Shown: positions 16,037-24,886 of the stretch, in pieces
Layout: each line of letters begins with the position of its first letter
How positions within the stretch are numbered: the first letter of the stretch is position 1
DNA from: JACVRW01 sp963764665
Lineage (GTDB): Bacteria > Actinomycetota > Thermoleophilia > Solirubrobacterales > Thermoleophilaceae
Assembly: GCA_963764665.1 (NCBI GenBank)
Contig: CAVXTL010000024.1
Span: 37,211-101,210 of the forward strand
Direction: 5' to 3'
DNA: 64,000 nt
Notes under the pieces: generated by a model
Seen by the model: the letters and a program-made list of their open reading frames with translations, nothing else
Told to the model about the DNA's origin: nothing
Database searches by the model: none
Program-made: the position numbers and the translations under genes

Positions 16037-16942
16037 CTACTCGTACACCTCCGCGAGCTTTCGCCACTGCTCGAAGTCGTGCCCGCAGATCACGAGTGCG
16101 CCGGGGTTCTCGCGGGCGTAGAGCTGGATCTCCTTGAGCGAGCGGCGGAAGCGGTGCTCGTCCTCCATCCGGTACGGCAGCCGCGACTCCTCGAGCGTGC
16201 GGCGCGTGTAGGCGGCGTCGCCGGTGAGCAGGACCTCGCGGTCGTGCAGTCGCAGCACGACCGACAGGTGGCCGGCGGTGTGGCCTGGGGTGAACACGAG
16301 CCGGACGCTGCTGTCGCCGAACAGGTCGATCGCACGGCCGAAGGTGGCGAACGATCCGGCGTCGGCCGACTCGAAATCGAGCGTTCGCCACTCGAAGGCG
16401 TGGTCGAACTGGCGTGGCCAGTAGCCCTTCAGCCGGCCGCTCGATCCGGCGGCCTCCCACTCCGAGCTGGACACCACGAACGTCGACTCGGGGAACTCGG
16501 CGATGCCGCTCGCGTGGTCCGAGTGGAGGTGCGTCATCACCACCACCTTCACCTCCGCGGGCTCGATGCCGAGCGCCCGCAGCTGAGCCGGCACGGCCTG
16601 CCCCGGCTCCATGCGCACGTCCTTGATCACGCGGCCCGCCACGCGGCCGAACGCCTCGTGAGGCGTCACGGCGATCGACGCGTGGAAGCCGGTGTCCACG
16701 AGCATCGCGCCCACGCTCGGATGCTGCACCAGGAAGGCCACGACCGGGACCTCCGCCCACTGGTCGCGGGGCACCCCGATTCCGAGCGCGTGCAGCGTGG
16801 CGAGCCGGCCCGACTCGCGGTGCATCGAGGCCTCCGGCGTCACGAAGCGTCCGCACAGGAGCGGGCGCAGCCGGACTGTCGCGTCCGCGCGTCCGCCGGG
16901 CAGCGGCGGGGAGGCGGGCCGGGGCTCCGCGGCGGTCGCCAT
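16037..16942 (-). CDS. Metallo-beta-lactamase-fold hydrolase, AHL-lactonase-like
   Basis: The 301-residue product shows the full MBL metal set: THLHSDHASG (His138, His140, Asp142, His143), FTPGHTAGHLSVVL, LTGDAAYTRR, and a late VICGHDFEQW histidine. Order and spacing match the AttM/AiiA-like lactonase branch, which opens acyl-homoserine or related lactones. The actual substrate is unproven and other lactones are equally possible. About 35 N-terminal residues precede the fold and lack a convincing signal peptide. Confidence 0.8.
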   Translation of the reverse strand: MATAAEPRPASPPLPGGRADATVRLRPLLCGRFVTPEASMHRESGRLATLHALGIGVPRDQWAEVPVVAFLVQHPSVGAMLVDTGFHASIAVTPHEAFGRVAGRVIKDVRMEPGQAVPAQLRALGIEPAEVKVVVMTHLHSDHASGIAEFPESTFVVSSSEWEAAGSSGRLKGYWPRQFDHAFEWRTLDFESADAGSFATFGRAIDLFGDSSVRLVFTPGHTAGHLSVVLRLHDREVLLTGDAAYTRRTLEESRLPYRMEDEHRFRRSLKEIQLYARENPGALVICGHDFEQWRKLAEVYE

Positions 16943-16966
16943 CTCGGTTCACCATATCCGGCGCTC

Positions 16967-17003
16967 TGCGGAAGCACCCGGCTCGGCCGGGTGCGCACCG
17001 ATG
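16967..17003 (+). repeat. Dispersed stem-loop element, copy A
   Basis: TGCGGAAGCA begins a 37-base unit ending TGCGCACCGATG. Inside it GCACCCGGC pairs perfectly with GCCGGGTGC across a TCG loop. A second copy lies at 24851-24886 with the same flanks and a compensated stem change. It sits between divergent gene starts, 24 nt from one and 51 nt from the other. Confidence 0.6.
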
Positions 17004-17054
17004 GTCTGGTTCCCCCTGGCGCACGACCGCCGGATCGCTTAGGTTACGCCGCCA

Positions 17055-19217
17055 GTGCTCGTCCGCCCCGAGTCACGCAGGATCCGCAGCGTCGTCGCGC
17101 TCGTCGCCGCGCTCGCGCTCCTGGCCGTCGCGCCGGCGGCCGCATCCGCCACCTGGAAGCCGGGGCCGCCCCCGCCCGGCGTGGATCTCACCAACGCCGA
17201 TCGCTGCGACTTCCTCGACCCGGCCCAGTGCCTCCTTCCCTGGCCGAACGACTACTTCACGGTCGCCGATCGCCACAGCTCCACGGGACGTCGCCTCAAC
17301 ATCTCGATCGACTCGGTGCCCCGCAACAAGAACGACGTGCCGATCGATCCGACCGAGCAGAACCGGTCCGACGGCTTCAGCCCGGGCAACATGATCATCA
17401 CGAAGGTGCCCGGCCTCGACACGCCGGAGGCCTTCAAGCGCACCGGGGCCGTGCCGATCACAGACCTCGCCCGCGCCTATGACCGCAAGCAGCCGGTCGT
17501 GGTCATCAATACCCGCACGAAGAAGCGCCACCTGATCTGGTCGGAGCTGGACGCGAACCCGACCAACCCGGCCGACGTGAACCTGATCATCCGCCCGGGC
17601 GTGAACTTCGAGGAGGGCACGCGCTACATCGTCGCCCTGCGCAACCTCAAGGACTCCGCGGGCAACACGCTGCCGGCATCGGCGGCCTTCAAGCTCTACC
17701 GCGACGGCAGGCGCACGAACAGCTCGGTGATCGAGCGGCGCCGCGCGCACATGGAGTCCATCTTCCGGACCCTCTGGCACGCCGGAATCCCGCGCCATGA
17801 CCTCTACCTGGCCTGGGACTTCACGGTCTCGTCCGAGCGCAACCTGACCCAGCGCGCGCTGTCGATCCGCAACGACGCCTTCCGCCAGCTCGGCGACCAC
17901 GACCTCCGCGACCTGCGCGTGAAGGGCAAGGCGCCCGCGTACACGATCACGAGCGTCACCGACTTCGCCGCCTGCGGTACCGACGGCTGCCAGGACGGCG
18001 AGGACGCCGAGCTCGCGCGGCGCGTGGAGGGCACGGTCAAGGTGCCGTGCTACCTCGACCAGCCCGGCTGCCCGACAGGCTCGAAGTTCAACTTCACGAA
18101 CGCCTGGGATCGCACCCCGACGCAGATCCCGGGCAACACCATCGAGGCGCGGTTCATCTGCAACATCCCGCACTCGGCGGTCGACGGCCCCGGGGTCAAG
18201 CGCGCCCGCCCGTCGCTCTACGGCCACGGATTGCTCGGCAGCCCGAGCGAGGTCAACGCGGGCAACGTGCAGGCGATGTCGGCCGAGCACAACTTCGTGT
18301 TCTGCGCCACGCCGTGGGTCGGCATGTCCGAGGAGGACATCGGGAACGCGGTGGTCACCCTCCAGAACTTCTCGCGTTTCCCGGCCCTGACCGATCGCCT
18401 CCAGCAGAGCTTCGTGGACTTCATGTATCTCGGCCGGCTGCTGATCCACCCGGACGGCTTCAGCGCCGACCCGGCGTTCCAGGACGAGGGCCGCGGCGTG
18501 ATCGACACGCGGCGCCTCTTCTACGACGGCAACAGCCAGGGCGGCATCTTCGGCGGCGCTCTCACCGCGCTCGCGCCCGACTTCAACCGCGCGGTGCTCG
18601 GCGTGCCCGGGATGAACTACTCGACACTGCTGCGGCGCAGCGTCGACTTCGATCTCTACTCGACCATCCTCGACCCCTATTACCCGAGCCTCGCCGCGCG
18701 GCCGCTGATCCTGTCGCTGGTGCAGCTGCTCTGGGATCGCAGCGACCCGAACGGCTACGCGCACCACATCACCGACGACCCGCTTCCGGGCACGCCCTCG
18801 CACAAGGTCCTGTTGCAGGTGGCGCTCGGTGACCACCAGGTGGCCAACGTGACCGCAGAGGTCGAGGCTCGCACGATCGGCGCGCGCCTGCGCACGCCGG
18901 CCGTGGATGCCGGCCGCTCCTTCGACAAGGAGCCGTTCTACGGCATCAAGCCGATCCGCTGGTTCCCGTTCGACGGCTCGGCGTTCGTGATGTTCGACAC
19001 CGGCCCGGTGCGCCCCGACGGCAACGGCGGAGTGACCGGCACGCCGCCCCCGCCGATCGAGAACCTGCCGCCGCGCGAGGGCCGCGACCCGCACTCCGCT
19101 CCGCGCAGCGACGTGAACGGACGTGTCCAGAAGTCGGCGTTCCTCAAGATCGACGGCCGCGTGATCGACGTCTGCGGCTCGCGCCCGTGCTACGCGGGCG
19201 GCTGGACCGGGCCCTAG
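17055..19217 (+). CDS. Large secreted alpha/beta-hydrolase-like protein
   Basis: The 720-residue product has a signal peptide (RRIRSVVALVAALALLAVAPAAASA, cleavage after about residue 32). A conserved N-terminal region follows (FLDPAQCLLPWPNDYFTVAD). About residue 490 there is a nucleophile elbow, FYDGNSQGGIFGGALTALAP, as in serine hydrolases, with a later LLQVALGDHQVANVT that could supply the catalytic His. Cysteine pairs (AACGTDGC, CYLDQPGC, CGSRPCY) suggest disulfides outside the cell. The start is GTG. Substrate unknown; a lipase or esterase role is inference. The stop overlaps the convergent padR gene by 4 bp. Confidence 0.72.
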   Translation: MLVRPESRRIRSVVALVAALALLAVAPAAASATWKPGPPPPGVDLTNADRCDFLDPAQCLLPWPNDYFTVADRHSSTGRRLNISIDSVPRNKNDVPIDPTEQNRSDGFSPGNMIITKVPGLDTPEAFKRTGAVPITDLARAYDRKQPVVVINTRTKKRHLIWSELDANPTNPADVNLIIRPGVNFEEGTRYIVALRNLKDSAGNTLPASAAFKLYRDGRRTNSSVIERRRAHMESIFRTLWHAGIPRHDLYLAWDFTVSSERNLTQRALSIRNDAFRQLGDHDLRDLRVKGKAPAYTITSVTDFAACGTDGCQDGEDAELARRVEGTVKVPCYLDQPGCPTGSKFNFTNAWDRTPTQIPGNTIEARFICNIPHSAVDGPGVKRARPSLYGHGLLGSPSEVNAGNVQAMSAEHNFVFCATPWVGMSEEDIGNAVVTLQNFSRFPALTDRLQQSFVDFMYLGRLLIHPDGFSADPAFQDEGRGVIDTRRLFYDGNSQGGIFGGALTALAPDFNRAVLGVPGMNYSTLLRRSVDFDLYSTILDPYYPSLAARPLILSLVQLLWDRSDPNGYAHHITDDPLPGTPSHKVLLQVALGDHQVANVTAEVEARTIGARLRTPAVDAGRSFDKEPFYGIKPIRWFPFDGSAFVMFDTGPVRPDGNGGVTGTPPPPIENLPPREGRDPHSAPRSDVNGRVQKSAFLKIDGRVIDVCGSRPCYAGGWTGP

Positions 19218-19735
19218 CCCGCTCCTGCTTCCTTCAGGACCCACTCCCAGTAGCCGACCCAGCTGCGCTCGGCGCGGATCCCGGCCTCGAGAGCCAGCCA
19301 GGGCCCCCGCGGCGGGTGGCCGATGTCGTGGCTCCGGAGCTCCTCGTACTCGGCGAGCTTCTCGCGGTGCGCCTCGAGCTGGGCCGGCGCGAGCGTGGCG
19401 GCGTCGGCGCCGAAGAACAGCTTCAGCAGGCCGTGGTCACGTAGCTCGGCCAGCTCGCCGGTGGGCGCCCGCCGCCATTCGTGGAGGGCCTCGAGGCCCT
19501 TGTCCGTGATCTCGTAGAGCTTGCGGCGCCGTCCACTGTCCTCACGCTCCTCGGTCACGTAGCCGGCGGCAGCCAGCCGCGTTGGCTCGGTGTACAGCTG
19601 CGCGTGCTGGAGCGTCCAGAAGTTGCCCACCGAGAGCTTGACGAGCCCCTTGAGGTCGTACGGGGTGCAGCGGCCGCCCCATTCCAGAAGCCCGAGAACG
19701 ATGTAGGAGGTGGGGGTGAGACGGGGGCCTTGCAT
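19214..19735 (-). CDS. PadR-family transcriptional regulator
   Basis: The 173-residue product opens MQGPRLTPTSYIVLGLLEWGGRCTPYDLKGLV, the PadR winged helix, continues with ARLAAAGYVTEEREDSGRRRKLYEITDKGLEALHEW, and has the long C-terminal dimerisation helices of PadR subfamily 2. Its ATG at 19735 is only 30 bp from the start of the divergent carotenoid oxygenase gene, making that enzyme the likely target. The -10-like TATTCT lies 6 nt before its ATG, so the message may be leaderless. Confidence 0.85.
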   Translation of the reverse strand: MQGPRLTPTSYIVLGLLEWGGRCTPYDLKGLVKLSVGNFWTLQHAQLYTEPTRLAAAGYVTEEREDSGRRRKLYEITDKGLEALHEWRRAPTGELAELRDHGLLKLFFGADAATLAPAQLEAHREKLAEYEELRSHDIGHPPRGPWLALEAGIRAERSWVGYWEWVLKEAGAG

Positions 19736-19767
19736 TAGTCCAGAATAGACGGTATGGTCTCGACCAT
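19730..19767. promoter_or_regulatory. Divergent padR/carotenoid oxygenase promoter with nested palindromes
   Basis: On the plus strand TTGCAT (19730-19735) and TATGGT (19753-19758) are separated by exactly 17 bp, putting transcription start at or next to the ATG at 19766. AGAC-N6-GTCT (19747-19760) and ATGGTC-TC-GACCAT (19754-19767) overlap it and are candidate PadR contact sites. Confidence 0.5.
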
Positions 19768-21193
19768 GGCTACCACACTCTCGCAGGCGCCAAAGACCGA
19801 CTACCGGCTCGGCTTCCAGAGCCAGGAGGAGGAGACCGCCGTCGAGCGCCTGCCCGTGCAGGGTGAGGTGCCGGCGTGGCTGACCGGCTCGCTCGTGCGC
19901 GTGACGCCGGCGAAGCTGGAGGCGGGCGACCGGCGACTCGGTCACTGGTTCGACGGCCTGGCCGCGCTCAACCGCTTCGGGTTCGCCGACGGCGTGGTGT
20001 CCTACCGCAGCCGCTTCCTCGACACGAAGGCGTATCGCGCCGCCAAGGCCGGCGGGCCGATGTCGGCGGGCTTCGGCACCGACCCCTGCCGCTCCATCTT
20101 CCAGCGCGTCCAGTCGGTCTTCTCCCCCGACTTCACCGACAACGCGAACGTGAACCTGGTGCGGATCGGCGAGCGCCATATCGCCATGACCGAGACGCCG
20201 CTGCCGATCGAGTTCGACGAGGAGACGCTCGCGACCGTCGGGCCGCTGCGCTTCGCCGACAAGGCCGGGGGACAGGTGACCACCGCCCACCCGCACCACG
20301 ACCCCGAGCGCAACGAGCTCGTGAACTACTCGGTGAACTTCGCGCGCAAGAGCGAGTACCGGCTCTGGGGCCTGCCCGCCGACTCGAGCTCGCGCCGCCT
20401 GATCGCCTCGCTCCCGGTGCGCGAACCCGCCTACATGCACGCGTTCGGCATGAGCGAGCGCTACCTGATCCTTGCCGAGTACCCGCTGGTGGTGAACCCG
20501 CTGAAGCTGGCCTTCTCGGGCAAGGCGTTCATCAAGAACTACCGCTGGGAGCCCGAGCGCGGCACGCGCTTCCAGGTGATCGACCGCGAGACCGGATCGC
20601 TTCGCGGCACCTACGAGACGGACGCCTTCTTCGCGTTCCATCACGTGAACGCGTTCGAGCGCGGGGACGAGCTGGTGATCGACCTGGTGGCCTTCGAGGA
20701 CGCGGGGATCATCGACTCGCTCTATCTGGACGCGACCGGCCCGGTGGCCGCGCTCCCGGCTAGTGAGCTGCGCCGCTACACGATCGGGCTCGACTCGGGC
20801 TCGGTGCGCCACGAGCCGCTGAGCGAGGGCACGGTCGAGCTGCCGCGCATCGACTACCGGCGCCACAACACGCGCGACTACCGCTTCGCGTACTTCGCGG
20901 GCAACGCCAACGGCAGCGGCGACGGCTGGCTCGACCGGCTCGTCAAGGTGGACCTGGCACACGGCGAGGTCGCACACTGGGCCGAGGACGGCTGCTTCCC
21001 CGGCGAGGCGATCTTCGTCCGCACGCCGGGCGAGGAGGCCGAGGACGGCGGGATCATCCTCTCCGTCGTGCTGGACACTCGCACCCAGCGCTCCTTCCTG
21101 CTGGTGCTCGACGCCGGCTCGTTCGGCGAGCTGGCCCGGGCCGAGGCGCCGCACCACATCCCATACGGCTTCCACGGGCAGTACCTGCGATGA
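19766..21193 (+). CDS. Carotenoid oxygenase family protein (retinal pigment epithelial membrane protein-like)
   Basis: This non-haem iron enzyme family cleaves double bonds of carotenoids, apocarotenoids or stilbenes. The 475-residue product matches the seven-bladed propeller family: GSLVRVTPAKLEAGDRRLGHWFDGLA near the N terminus and the iron histidines in TTAHPHHDPERNE, YMHAFGMSERY, FFAFHHVNAFERGD and PYGFHGQYLR at the C terminus. I start at ATG 19766 rather than 19754 because the promoter predicts transcription beginning there. The divergent PadR regulator may sense a substrate or product. The stop overlaps the next gene (ATGA). Confidence 0.87.
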   Translation: MATTLSQAPKTDYRLGFQSQEEETAVERLPVQGEVPAWLTGSLVRVTPAKLEAGDRRLGHWFDGLAALNRFGFADGVVSYRSRFLDTKAYRAAKAGGPMSAGFGTDPCRSIFQRVQSVFSPDFTDNANVNLVRIGERHIAMTETPLPIEFDEETLATVGPLRFADKAGGQVTTAHPHHDPERNELVNYSVNFARKSEYRLWGLPADSSSRRLIASLPVREPAYMHAFGMSERYLILAEYPLVVNPLKLAFSGKAFIKNYRWEPERGTRFQVIDRETGSLRGTYETDAFFAFHHVNAFERGDELVIDLVAFEDAGIIDSLYLDATGPVAALPASELRRYTIGLDSGSVRHEPLSEGTVELPRIDYRRHNTRDYRFAYFAGNANGSGDGWLDRLVKVDLAHGEVAHWAEDGCFPGEAIFVRTPGEEAEDGGIILSVVLDTRTQRSFLLVLDAGSFGELARAEAPHHIPYGFHGQYLR

Positions 21194-21588
21194 GCGACGT
21201 CGACCTACTCGTATCCGATGCCGAGCGCGACGAGGCGGCGGAGCGCCTGCGCCAGGCGGGGGGCGAGGGCCGGCTCACCCCGGAGGAGCTCGAGCAGCGG
21301 CTCGGACGCGCGTTCGGCGCGCGAACGCGTGGCGAGCTCGACGCTCTGGTGGCCGACCTGCCGGCGCCGCCGCGCCGGCCGCACGCACCCAGGAGCAGAC
21401 GGCCGGAGCTGACGGTCTTCGCGTCCACGGCGCTGCTGCTGATCGCGATCTGGGCGCTTTCGGGGATGGGCTACTTCTGGCCCGCTTGGCCGATTCTCGG
21501 CTGGGGCTTCTTCGTGCTGATGCCGGGAAAGGCGTTCGGGCACTGCTCGCACCGCCGCCACCGTCACCGCCGCCGCGCCGCCGCCTGA
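21190..21588 (+). CDS. DUF1707 domain protein with two membrane segments
   Basis: The 132-residue product has an N-terminal DUF1707 (SHOCT-like) motif, VSDAERDEAAERLRQAGGEGRLTPEELEQRLGRAFGARTRGELDALVADLP. A Pro/Arg linker follows, then two hydrophobic helices (LTVFASTALLLIAIWALSGM and PAWPILGWGFFVLMPG), ending in a His/Arg-rich tail. The motif helix is thought to mediate oligomerisation; the function is unknown. The ATGA overlap couples it to the carotenoid oxygenase gene. Confidence 0.8.
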   Translation: MSDVDLLVSDAERDEAAERLRQAGGEGRLTPEELEQRLGRAFGARTRGELDALVADLPAPPRRPHAPRSRRPELTVFASTALLLIAIWALSGMGYFWPAWPILGWGFFVLMPGKAFGHCSHRRHRHRRRAAA

Positions 21589-21613
21589 GCTGCGCGCACG
21601 GCAGACTGCGCCG

Positions 21614-23137
21614 ATGGCCCAGGGCGGCTACGGCGAGCTGAGGGGAGCCGAGCTCGCCGAGAGCCTGCGAACCCGGCTCACCCGCGCCGCCATCGCCGCA
21701 AACCTGCTCGGCGCGCTGACCGCCTTCGTGTTCGGGGTCATCAGCCCCGTGTCGACAGACGAGGCCGACCAGAGCCGGCTGCTCCTTCTCAACGCTGCCG
21801 GATTCGTCGTCTTCATGGGCACGACGCTGCCGCTCGGGAACGCCTGGTCGCGGAGGATCATCGGAAACCCGATAGAGCGCTGGCTGGTCGAGGACCGGCC
21901 GCCGACCGAGGTCGAGCGTAGGGCGGTGCTGCGCCAGCCGTTCCGCGTCGTCGCGATCTCGGCGACGTTCTGGGGCATCGGAGCGATCTTCTTCGGCCTG
22001 CTCAACGCGACCGGGTCGCCGGAGCTCGGCGCGGCGGCGGCGGTGATCGGGATTCTCGGTGGCGCCACCACCTGCGCCGTCGCCTTCTTGCTCGTGGAGC
22101 GCATCGCGCGGCCCGTGGTGGCACTCGCGCTCGCCGGCGGCGCGGCGCCCGCCGGCCTCGCCTCACCCGGGGTGGCGGTCCGCCTGACCATGACGTGGAC
22201 GCTCGTGACCGCGATCCCGCTGGTAGGCATCGCCGCCATGGCGATCGCCGACCTGGCCGGCGCTCGGCTCGACGAGAGCACGGCCGTCGTGGCAACCCTG
22301 TTCCTGGCGGTCACCGGCCTCGTGGTCGGGGCCATGGCCAGCGTGATCGCCGCCCGCTCCGTGGCCGACCCGATCCGGTCCGTTCGCAACGCCATGGGCA
22401 GGGTGGAGGCCGGCGACTTCGCCGCCCGCGTGCCCGTGGACGACGCGAGCGAGGTGGGCCTGCTCGAGGCCGGGTTCAACCGCATGGCGGCCGGGCTGGG
22501 CGAGCGCGAGCGGCTGCGTGACCTGTTCGGGCGCCACGTGGGACGGGACGTGGCGCGGGCCGCGCTCGAGGGCGAGCTGCGGCTGGGCGGCGAGCTCCGC
22601 GAGGTCGCCGTGCTGTTCGTGGACGTGGTGGGCTCCACGACGCTCGCGGCACGCCGGCCGGCCACCGAGGTGGTGGCCCTCCTGAACGCCTTCTTCGCGC
22701 TGGTGGTGGATTGCGTGGAGCAGCAGGAGGGCTGGGTGAACAAGTTCGAGGGCGACGCCGCGCTCTGCCTGTTCGGCGCGCCGGTGGACCTGGAGGATCC
22801 GGCCGGCAGGGCGCTGGCCGCCGGCCGCGCGCTGCAGGGGCGGCTCGTGGCCGAGCTGCCGGAACTCGAGGCCGGAATCGGCATCTCGGCCGGCCCGGCG
22901 GTGGCCGGCAACGTGGGGGCGGAGCAGCGCTTCGAGTACACGGTGATCGGCGACCCCGTGAACGAGGCCGCCCGGCTTTGCGAGCTGGCCAAGCGCAGCC
23001 CGGACCGGCTGCTGGCGTCAGAGGCCGCCCTGGTGCGGGTGACCGGCGACGAGAGCGAGAGCTGGTCGCTCGGCGAGGCCGTGACCCTGCGCGGCCGCGA
23101 CGAGCCCACGCGGCTGGCCACCGCCGGCGCGCGTTAA
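21614..23137 (+). CDS. Membrane class III adenylate/guanylate cyclase with HAMP domain
   Basis: The 507-residue product has about six membrane helices (residues 25-245), a HAMP linker (AARSVADPIRSVRNAMGRVEAGDFAARVPVDDASEVGLL), and a C-terminal class III cyclase domain. Metal aspartates are in VAVLFVDVVGSTTLA and FEGDAALCLFG; VNKFEGD holds the purine-selecting lysine expected for ATP; VIGDPVNEAARL carries the Asn and Arg needed for catalysis, so it should be active. This is the layout of mycobacterial Rv1318c-type cyclases. It would make cAMP in response to a membrane or lipid cue. Confidence 0.87.
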   Translation: MAQGGYGELRGAELAESLRTRLTRAAIAANLLGALTAFVFGVISPVSTDEADQSRLLLLNAAGFVVFMGTTLPLGNAWSRRIIGNPIERWLVEDRPPTEVERRAVLRQPFRVVAISATFWGIGAIFFGLLNATGSPELGAAAAVIGILGGATTCAVAFLLVERIARPVVALALAGGAAPAGLASPGVAVRLTMTWTLVTAIPLVGIAAMAIADLAGARLDESTAVVATLFLAVTGLVVGAMASVIAARSVADPIRSVRNAMGRVEAGDFAARVPVDDASEVGLLEAGFNRMAAGLGERERLRDLFGRHVGRDVARAALEGELRLGGELREVAVLFVDVVGSTTLAARRPATEVVALLNAFFALVVDCVEQQEGWVNKFEGDAALCLFGAPVDLEDPAGRALAAGRALQGRLVAELPELEAGIGISAGPAVAGNVGAEQRFEYTVIGDPVNEAARLCELAKRSPDRLLASEAALVRVTGDESESWSLGEAVTLRGRDEPTRLATAGAR

Positions 23138-23148
23138 CGTCCGGCCGG

Positions 23149-23988
23149 ATGCCCTCCAAGCTCTTCGCAGCCGGCCTCCTCGACGGACAGGTGGCGATCG
23201 TGTCGGGGGGCGGCAGCGGCCTCGGCCGCGCCTCGGCCCTCGAGCTTGCCGCACTGGGAGCGCACGTGGTGGTGTGCGGACGCCGCCTCGAGCCGCTCGA
23301 GGAGACGGTGGCGAGCGCGGAGGGCGGGCGCTGCGAGGCGCAGGTGTGCGACATCCGCGAGGAGGATCAGGTGAGCGCGCTCGTGGACGGAGTCCTCGAG
23401 CGCCACGGCCACATCGACCTGCTCGTGAACAATGCGGGCGGCCAGTACCTCACGCCGGCCGAGGACATCACCCCCAAGGGCTTCCGGACCGTGATCGCGC
23501 TCAACGTCGAGGGCACCTGGCTGATGACCCATGCGGTGGCCACCAGGGCGATGATCCCGGAGGCCAGGGGCGGCAAGATCGTGAACGTGACCCTCTCCCC
23601 CCACAACGGGCTGCCCGGCATGGCGCACTCCTCGGCCGCGCGGGCGGCTGTGGAGAACCTCACGCGCGTGCTCGCCATCGAGTGGGCGCGCTTCGACATC
23701 AAGCTGACCGCGCTCGCCGCCGGGCACTTCGCCACCGAGACGCTGATGACGAAGTACCCGAAGGCGGTCGTGGAGGGCGTGGCGGGCACGGTGCCGCTCC
23801 AGCGCCTCGGCACGGCGGAGGAGTTCGCCTGGCTCGTGGCCTACCTGGCCTCGCCGGCCGGCGACTACTTCTCCGGCGCCGTGCTCACCATCGACGGAGG
23901 GCGCGACAACTGGTTCGGCGCCTGGCCGCCCGCTCGCCTGACCGACGAGGCCGGCAAGCCGCTGGCCGAAGAGCGCCGCGCGCCCTAG
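23149..23988 (+). CDS. SDR-family oxidoreductase, PECR-like, without canonical YxxxK
   Basis: The 279-residue product has the SDR Rossmann start VAIVSGGGSGLGRASALELA and the NNAG motif (LLVNNAGGQYLTPAED). The active-site stretch reads NVTLSPHNGLPGMAHSSAARAAVENLTRVLAIEWA: the usual Tyr-x-x-x-Lys is replaced by His/Ser-Ser-Ala-Ala-Arg. That matches trans-2-enoyl-CoA reductase (PECR) and 2,4-dienoyl-CoA reductase relatives rather than alcohol-forming SDRs. The likely job is NADPH-dependent reduction of an enoyl-CoA; the substrate is uncertain. ATG 23149 follows the cyclase stop by 11 bp. Confidence 0.78.
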   Translation: MPSKLFAAGLLDGQVAIVSGGGSGLGRASALELAALGAHVVVCGRRLEPLEETVASAEGGRCEAQVCDIREEDQVSALVDGVLERHGHIDLLVNNAGGQYLTPAEDITPKGFRTVIALNVEGTWLMTHAVATRAMIPEARGGKIVNVTLSPHNGLPGMAHSSAARAAVENLTRVLAIEWARFDIKLTALAAGHFATETLMTKYPKAVVEGVAGTVPLQRLGTAEEFAWLVAYLASPAGDYFSGAVLTIDGGRDNWFGAWPPARLTDEAGKPLAEERRAP

Positions 23989-24812
23989 ATGTACATCCCG
24001 CCGAACTGACCGCCCGTCACGTTCAGAACCTGGCCGTGCACGTAGTTCGACCACGGTGAGCAGAGGAAGAACACCGGCCCGGCGGCCTCCTCCGGGCTGG
24101 CGGGACGTCCCAGCGGGATGATCATCGCCGCCATGGCGCGCATCTGCTCGGGGATGCCCAGCTGGATCTCCTCGCCGTCCTTGGTCATCGTGTTACCCGA
24201 CTCCTTGGCGGCGGTCAGGCGCGTCTCCACGAAGCCGAACGCCACGGCGTTCACGTTGATCTTGAACTGGCCCCACTCCTTGGCGAGTGTCTTGGTCAGT
24301 CCCACCACGCCAGCCTTGGCGGCCGAGTAGTTGACCTGCCCGGCGTTGCCCATCGTGCCCGAGATGGAGCTGATGTTCACGATCTTGCGGAAGACCTCGC
24401 GGCCCTCGTCGCGCTCCTGCTTGGCGGGATCGCGCAGGTGGGGCGCCGCCGCGCGCAGCACGCGGAACGGCACGATGGTGTGGATGTCGAGCATCGCCTG
24501 GAACTCGTCGTCGCTCATCTTGTGAGCGACCGCGTCCCGGGTGTAGCCCGCGTTGTTCACGATGATGTCGATCTGGCCGAACTCGTCCACGGCCTTCTTC
24601 ACCAGCTCGTCGGGCACGCCCGGCTTGGTCAGGTCGCCTCCGAACACGGCGGTGTCGCCCGCGATCTCCGAGGCGGCCTGCTCGGCCACGTCGGCGTCGA
24701 GGTCGTTGATCAGGACGCGCGCTCCCTGCTCGGCGAGCAGCTCGGCCGTCGCGCGACCGATGCCGCGCGCCGATCCGGTGACAATCGCCGCCTTTCCGTC
24801 CAGAACTCCCAT
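23985..24812 (-). CDS. SDR-family 3-ketoacyl-ACP/CoA reductase-like protein
   Basis: The 275-residue product is a canonical SDR: AAIVTGSARGIGRATAELLAEQG, IDIIVNNAGYTRDAVAHKM, catalytic Ser in IVNISSISGTMGNAGQ, and VNYSAAKAGVVGLTKTLAKEWG with Tyr-x-x-x-Lys intact. FabG-like enzymes of this type reduce 3-ketoacyl thioesters with NADPH. An insertion (PAKQERDEGREVFRK) before the catalytic strand is slightly unusual. AAGGAGAACGCTGA precedes the ATG. Its 3' end overlaps the convergent PECR-like SDR by 4 bp. Confidence 0.85.
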   Translation of the reverse strand: MGVLDGKAAIVTGSARGIGRATAELLAEQGARVLINDLDADVAEQAASEIAGDTAVFGGDLTKPGVPDELVKKAVDEFGQIDIIVNNAGYTRDAVAHKMSDDEFQAMLDIHTIVPFRVLRAAAPHLRDPAKQERDEGREVFRKIVNISSISGTMGNAGQVNYSAAKAGVVGLTKTLAKEWGQFKINVNAVAFGFVETRLTAAKESGNTMTKDGEEIQLGIPEQMRAMAAMIIPLGRPASPEEAAGPVFFLCSPWSNYVHGQVLNVTGGQFGGMYI

Positions 24813-24850
24813 TCAGCGTTCTCCTTTCGCGCGCCGGCGGGCGCGCGGTT

Positions 24851-24886
24851 TGCGGAAGCAGCCGGCTAGCCGGCTGCGCCCCGATG
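24851..24886 (+). repeat. Dispersed stem-loop element, copy B
   Basis: TGCGGAAGCA starts a 36-base unit ending TGCGCCCCGATG. The stem GCAGCCGGC/GCCGGCTGC is a perfect palindrome around TA. Relative to copy A (16967-17003) the stem differs by a C-G to G-C exchange on both sides, preserving pairing. It lies between divergent starts, 38 nt from one and 146 nt from the other. The rest of the 220-bp gap shows no gene; a GAGCGGA/TCCGCTC inverted repeat at 24951-24971 may be regulatory. Confidence 0.6.
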
